The notes beneath the pieces were generated by a model, which did not search any database, was not told the DNA's origin, and was given only the letters and a program-made list of their open reading frames with translations. Below are positions 60,899 to 64,000 of a stretch of DNA of 64,000 bases, in pieces. The stretch is from Eucalyptus grandis (taxonomy: Eukaryota; Streptophyta; Magnoliopsida; Myrtales; Myrtaceae), in contig NC_052614.1 in the NCBI RefSeq assembly GCF_016545825.1, forward strand, positions 27,615,669 to 27,679,668, given 5' to 3'. The translations under genes were made by a program, and so were the position numbers. How positions within the stretch are numbered: position 1 is the stretch's first letter; the number at the start of each line of letters is the position of its first letter.

Positions 60899-61365
60899 TG
60901 TTAAGAGTAATATGCAAAGTACTGGTGCTGTAAAAAATAGAGGAAGTGTAATGTGAAAGCATGTTAATGAAGTTACTAATAGTACTGTCGAGAACAGAAG
61001 AAGAGAAGCTACTGGAGAACCGGTAAGTACTGTCGAGAATAGAAGAAGAGAAGCTACTGGAGAACCAGTAAGTGCTGTCAAGAATAGAGGAAGGAAAGAA
61101 GGCAACAACATAGATTGTAGCACGTGTAGCACGTTTACATTGAGGAATTAGTATTCGGTTTTAAGCTTGTAAAGTCAAACTTTCTATTTTGCTTTCTGTT
61201 AGTTAGTTGTTTCATTCAGTTGATCAGTTTTCAGCTGATATAAAACTGGTTTGGAGAGAGCAAATGGTGGGATTGTTCTTTGATGAAAACTAGCCTCTCA
61301 CTGAATAAAAGTTCATCGACTCTGTTTCTCTTCGATCTCTCTCTCTCTGTTCATAAAATTCTTCA
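60899..61365 (+). repeat. 3' LTR of the Ale-like element
   Basis: 467 bp, starting TGTTAAGAG and ending ATTCTTCA. A block of about 45 bp (GTACTGTCGAGAA..., near 60983 and 61028) is duplicated in tandem. The 5' LTR has the same duplication, and the second copia element landed in its second unit. Confidence 0.92.
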
Positions 61366-61395
61366 ATCCAAAGATAAATAGCTCGGCGATCAGGC

Positions 61396-62452
61396 AAGAG
61401 ATCATCTATTGACACCTAAATTTTAACTTTTGCACCTAGTCATTTATCTCATAAAAAAATTAGGAATTGAATTTAATCCGTAAATAAAAATATCAATATC
61501 TCATACTATTTACATTATAGTTACTTCGTGAATATAATGGGGCCTCGAAATCTCATACATCGATTTTTTAGCCCGGCAATACGGACTGACATGATTATGC
61601 ATCATACAAAACCAATATCCCTTTCCTTTTCCTCATTATTGAACAGATTTGGTGAAGAAAAGCTGGTCGTATTTATCAGAAGAGATCTTTCCCGAAACTA
61701 GCCGAATCACAGATGTGTATAAAGGCTAAGAGAGGAGGGAGATATTCTCAGCCAAGAGGAAATGAGGAGATTTGAAATGGCAATCAGTGGAATTCCTTTC
61801 CCACGAATAATGGGTTCAGGGCTGAAGATAAAGGAAAGTGCGGTAATTAGGAGGCAAAATCGGTGAGACAGACATATAGAAAGAGGCAAAATAAAAGAAA
61901 TAAATCAATTAAAGGGAAGGAATTAAAGCATTTGTGGAAGGTGGGGGCTGCTGGAGGAAATAAATGAACTGGCCATGATATCGTGCATAAAGTTTGCAAG
62001 GCCGTATGGGGAACCCAAAAGATTGCTAGGAGGGAGAGGCTTTTGTGGCCATTTTAAAAGAAGACCAAATCCTGATGGGGGGCACTTGGACGAGATGCCA
62101 TAGAGAGGGGAGAAACATGAAAAATAACGTAAAATATTTGCTATCCTTTTAAGTGACTCCTTTTCTGTTTTGCAAAAATAACTGCATTATGTCTGGATAG
62201 CAACTTTGCTATCCATTTAAGTTATTTTTTCCTCGAATCCATTGAATTTTTGGTTCACAAAAGTGAAATATACTCACTGGGTTTATTTAATAGACCATAA
62301 CCGATTAGTGCAACTTCAAAAAAGGTAATATAAAATGCGTACTAATTTGAGTACCATGTTACTATTGATACGGCTTGCTTAGGAGAGTCCACACTAATTG
62401 TGGGCAATTGTCTCACAAGAGGAACCTTTGTTTTTGGTGATTCACAAAGGTT
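61396..62452. other. Insertion of unknown type in the broken MADS exon
   Basis: About 1.05 kb separate MADS-box sequence ending AGGCAAGAG (about 61395) from sequence resuming at CACCTTGTCAAAG (about 62457). No clear LTR, TIR, coding domain or target duplication was found. It could be an old transposon remnant or a rearranged segment. Confidence 0.5.
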
Positions 62453-62572
62453 GTGGCACCTTGTCAAAGTAAAGAATTAGTCTACTCAAGAAGGCCAAGG
62501 AGCTCTCCGTTGTCGGAATCATTGACTTTCTCTTGCACTAGCAGGCTCCATGAATATGCCATCTCTAGGTCT

Positions 62573-64000
62573 CTCTAATGCTGGAGCATTCTTAGAAGTC
62601 ATCGATTCTACAAGGGAGTTGTTGATTTAGTGGGTAAATGGTCGATTGCATTATTATCGATCAACAACCTAATCATCGATCGATGAGGCAGTTATTGATT
62701 CCGAGTCTACTTCGATCACTTCACATTTGGAAGGTGTCTACATTCCTAAGGTCATTAATTCAGTAACATTGGAATAAGTAAATCTTGGATACATGCACCC
62801 AACAATATTTATTTCTTATATTTTCAAGGTCTAGCAAAAGTCATTTAAAATTTATAGAGTCCTTATTTAATTGTTGTTGTTTTCTAGTAAGACTAGTTGT
62901 CTTCCCTATGAGTCATTTTATCTTTCCAAAGAGTCTTGGTAATGACTCATGCTTGGAGGGTTTTTCGAAGTTCATCTATATAAGCATGCTATGATGAATA
63001 AAAAGGTAGACTTGTTTTTAGTAATAAATTATTTAGCCTTTGGCTTGAGAACAAGAAGGATTTCTCATTTTGCTCTTATCTTCTAGATAGATTCCTACGA
63101 GTGGCAAGTGTTCTATCTATTTACGTTCTCGCTTGTGTTACCTTTGACCCACCCTCCCTCCCTCTCTCCCACCATGCGCTTCTGTCTTAGCATAGTAATT
63201 ACTTTCAATTGAATCACTTTCATGAATATGGGCGAGAAGCCTGAAAATGTTATGATTCGACTTTTTACCTACCTAGGTGTGGCAATGATGAAGCTTTCTA
63301 ATGTTATTTTTCTTCTAAAAATTGCTTCAAATTTATTTATTTAGACTTTATAGAAAATAAAAAGAGAGAAAAAGAAAAGTTTGATATGGAGGACAGGTAG
63401 TATATGTAATTACTTTCAATTGAATCGTTTTGGTAAAATTTGCAGCTAAATAGTGTATGTGTTATTATTTACCTTTTTCCTACTAAGTTTTCGTTGACTA
63501 CTCCAAGTAGCACCACGATACATGTATTTGATTAGAGATGCGTCTTGGAGCATGATGTGCCAATCTTCTCAAATCAATCATTGTATTTGAAGTATTATAA
63601 ATTTTGTTGTTCTTCCCATAATGTTTCCATGTAGCGGTTGACTTGAATGATAGAGAACGTTGCAAAATATATAAAAGAATCTAATTTTCTCTCACTATGA
63701 CGTGCATAGAATACTTATTTCTCAACCCTAATAAAGAGTTCTCATTCAAAGCTATGTGAATTCTTTGATGCCTGATTTCTGCTTACATTGTAGGGACCTG
63801 ATCATTAGAATTTGGAGTTTAATGGGAGAATAATGAATATTATTCATCACGATCTTCTTTTTCTTCAAACTTGCGTGGATAAAAATAAAATCAACAAAAG
63901 AAAAATGCTTCCTAATTTCTTTAGTAGTTACTGTTAAAATATGATCCATTTTACTAGATCTATCTAGAATAACCTTTTATTATTATTATTATTATTATTA
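62573..64000. other. Presumed intron 1 region of the broken MADS gene
   Basis: Follows the exon 1 donor position. 63340-63490 resembles 6215-6370. No exon 2 (expected to encode about SVIERYN) was found before the window ends. An (ATT)n run occupies about 63977-64000. Confidence 0.45.

Larger units (their letters stand above)
49555..61365 (+). mobile_element. Ale/Retrofit-like Ty1/copia element inside the MADS exon
   Basis: Perfect 5-bp duplications ATCCA (49550-49554 and 61366-61370) flank it. The 5' LTR is 49555-49692 plus 54910-55240, split by another copia element; the 3' LTR is 60899-61365. A primer site, gag, protease, integrase, RT and RNase H follow in copia order on the plus strand. 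A solo LTR (58309-59222) interrupts pol. The gag opening (FVAIKLAEDNFLLWQAQF, GFISGEIPPP) fits the Ale/Retrofit lineage, from family knowledge. Stops and frameshifts make it inactive. Confidence 0.88.
49529..62572 (+). pseudogene. MADS-box exon 1 split by retrotransposons (second AGL17-like gene)
   Basis: ATG at 49529 starts MERGKIVI and stops at 49554, where the copia element enters. The exon continues right after the target duplication at 61371 (AAGATAAATAGCTCGG, encoding KINSSAIRQ with a one-base frame slip) to about 61395. A second gap of about 1.05 kb follows. The exon returns at about 62455-62572 (CAAGAAGGCCAAGGAGCTCTCC split in two here: CAAGAAGGCCAAG, then GAGCTCTCC) and runs to CTCTAG|GTCTCT, the normal exon 1 donor position. 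This last part lacks the LCDAE codons and has in-frame stops. Compared with the intact gene's exon 1 the order is colinear. Later exons are not in the window. It is dead as a gene. Confidence 0.8.

Overview
This window is nuclear DNA of a flowering plant, most likely a eudicot. The evidence is an intron-containing MIKC-type MADS-box gene, Ty1/copia and Ty3/gypsy LTR retrotransposons, Mutator-like terminal-inverted-repeat (TIR) elements and tRNA-derived SINEs. The species cannot be named from the sequence.\n\nOnly one intact host gene is convincing: a seven-exon AGL17/ANR1-type MADS-box gene on the + strand (41706-45790, 233 aa when spliced). Its upstream DNA exists in three diverged copies: A (about 345-2680), B (20795-21420 plus 36383-38345, split by a 15-kb gypsy-type element) and D (39285-41060, next to the intact gene). 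Two broken MADS pieces lie nearby. One is a reversed copy of the last exon and 3' flank (5640-6097, - strand). The other is a second MADS-box exon 1 (49529-62572) split by a nested retrotransposon and by a further insertion of about 1 kb. The locus therefore looks like a decayed tandem AGL17-like cluster.\n\nMost of the rest is nested mobile DNA. Stack 1 (6474-18206) is a SIRE-type copia element inside a Mutator-like TIR element inside another Mutator-like TIR element, each with a target duplication. Stack 2 (21421-36240) is an RT-less gypsy derivative with DUF7745-like, gag, protease and G-patch coding, a hAT-like insertion in gag, a 3.16-kb solo LTR carrying a 39-bp minisatellite, and a spaced repeat array in its 3' region. 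Stack 3 (49555-61365) is an Ale/Retrofit-like copia element inside the MADS exon. Its 5' LTR holds a second copia element, which itself holds a SINE, and its pol region holds a solo LTR of the stack-1 family.\n\nThe remaining stretches (2690-5630, 18207-20790, 46080-49528, 61396-64000) are AT-rich with few or no supportable genes. The retroelement reading frames are broken by stops and frameshifts and are annotated as pseudogenes.
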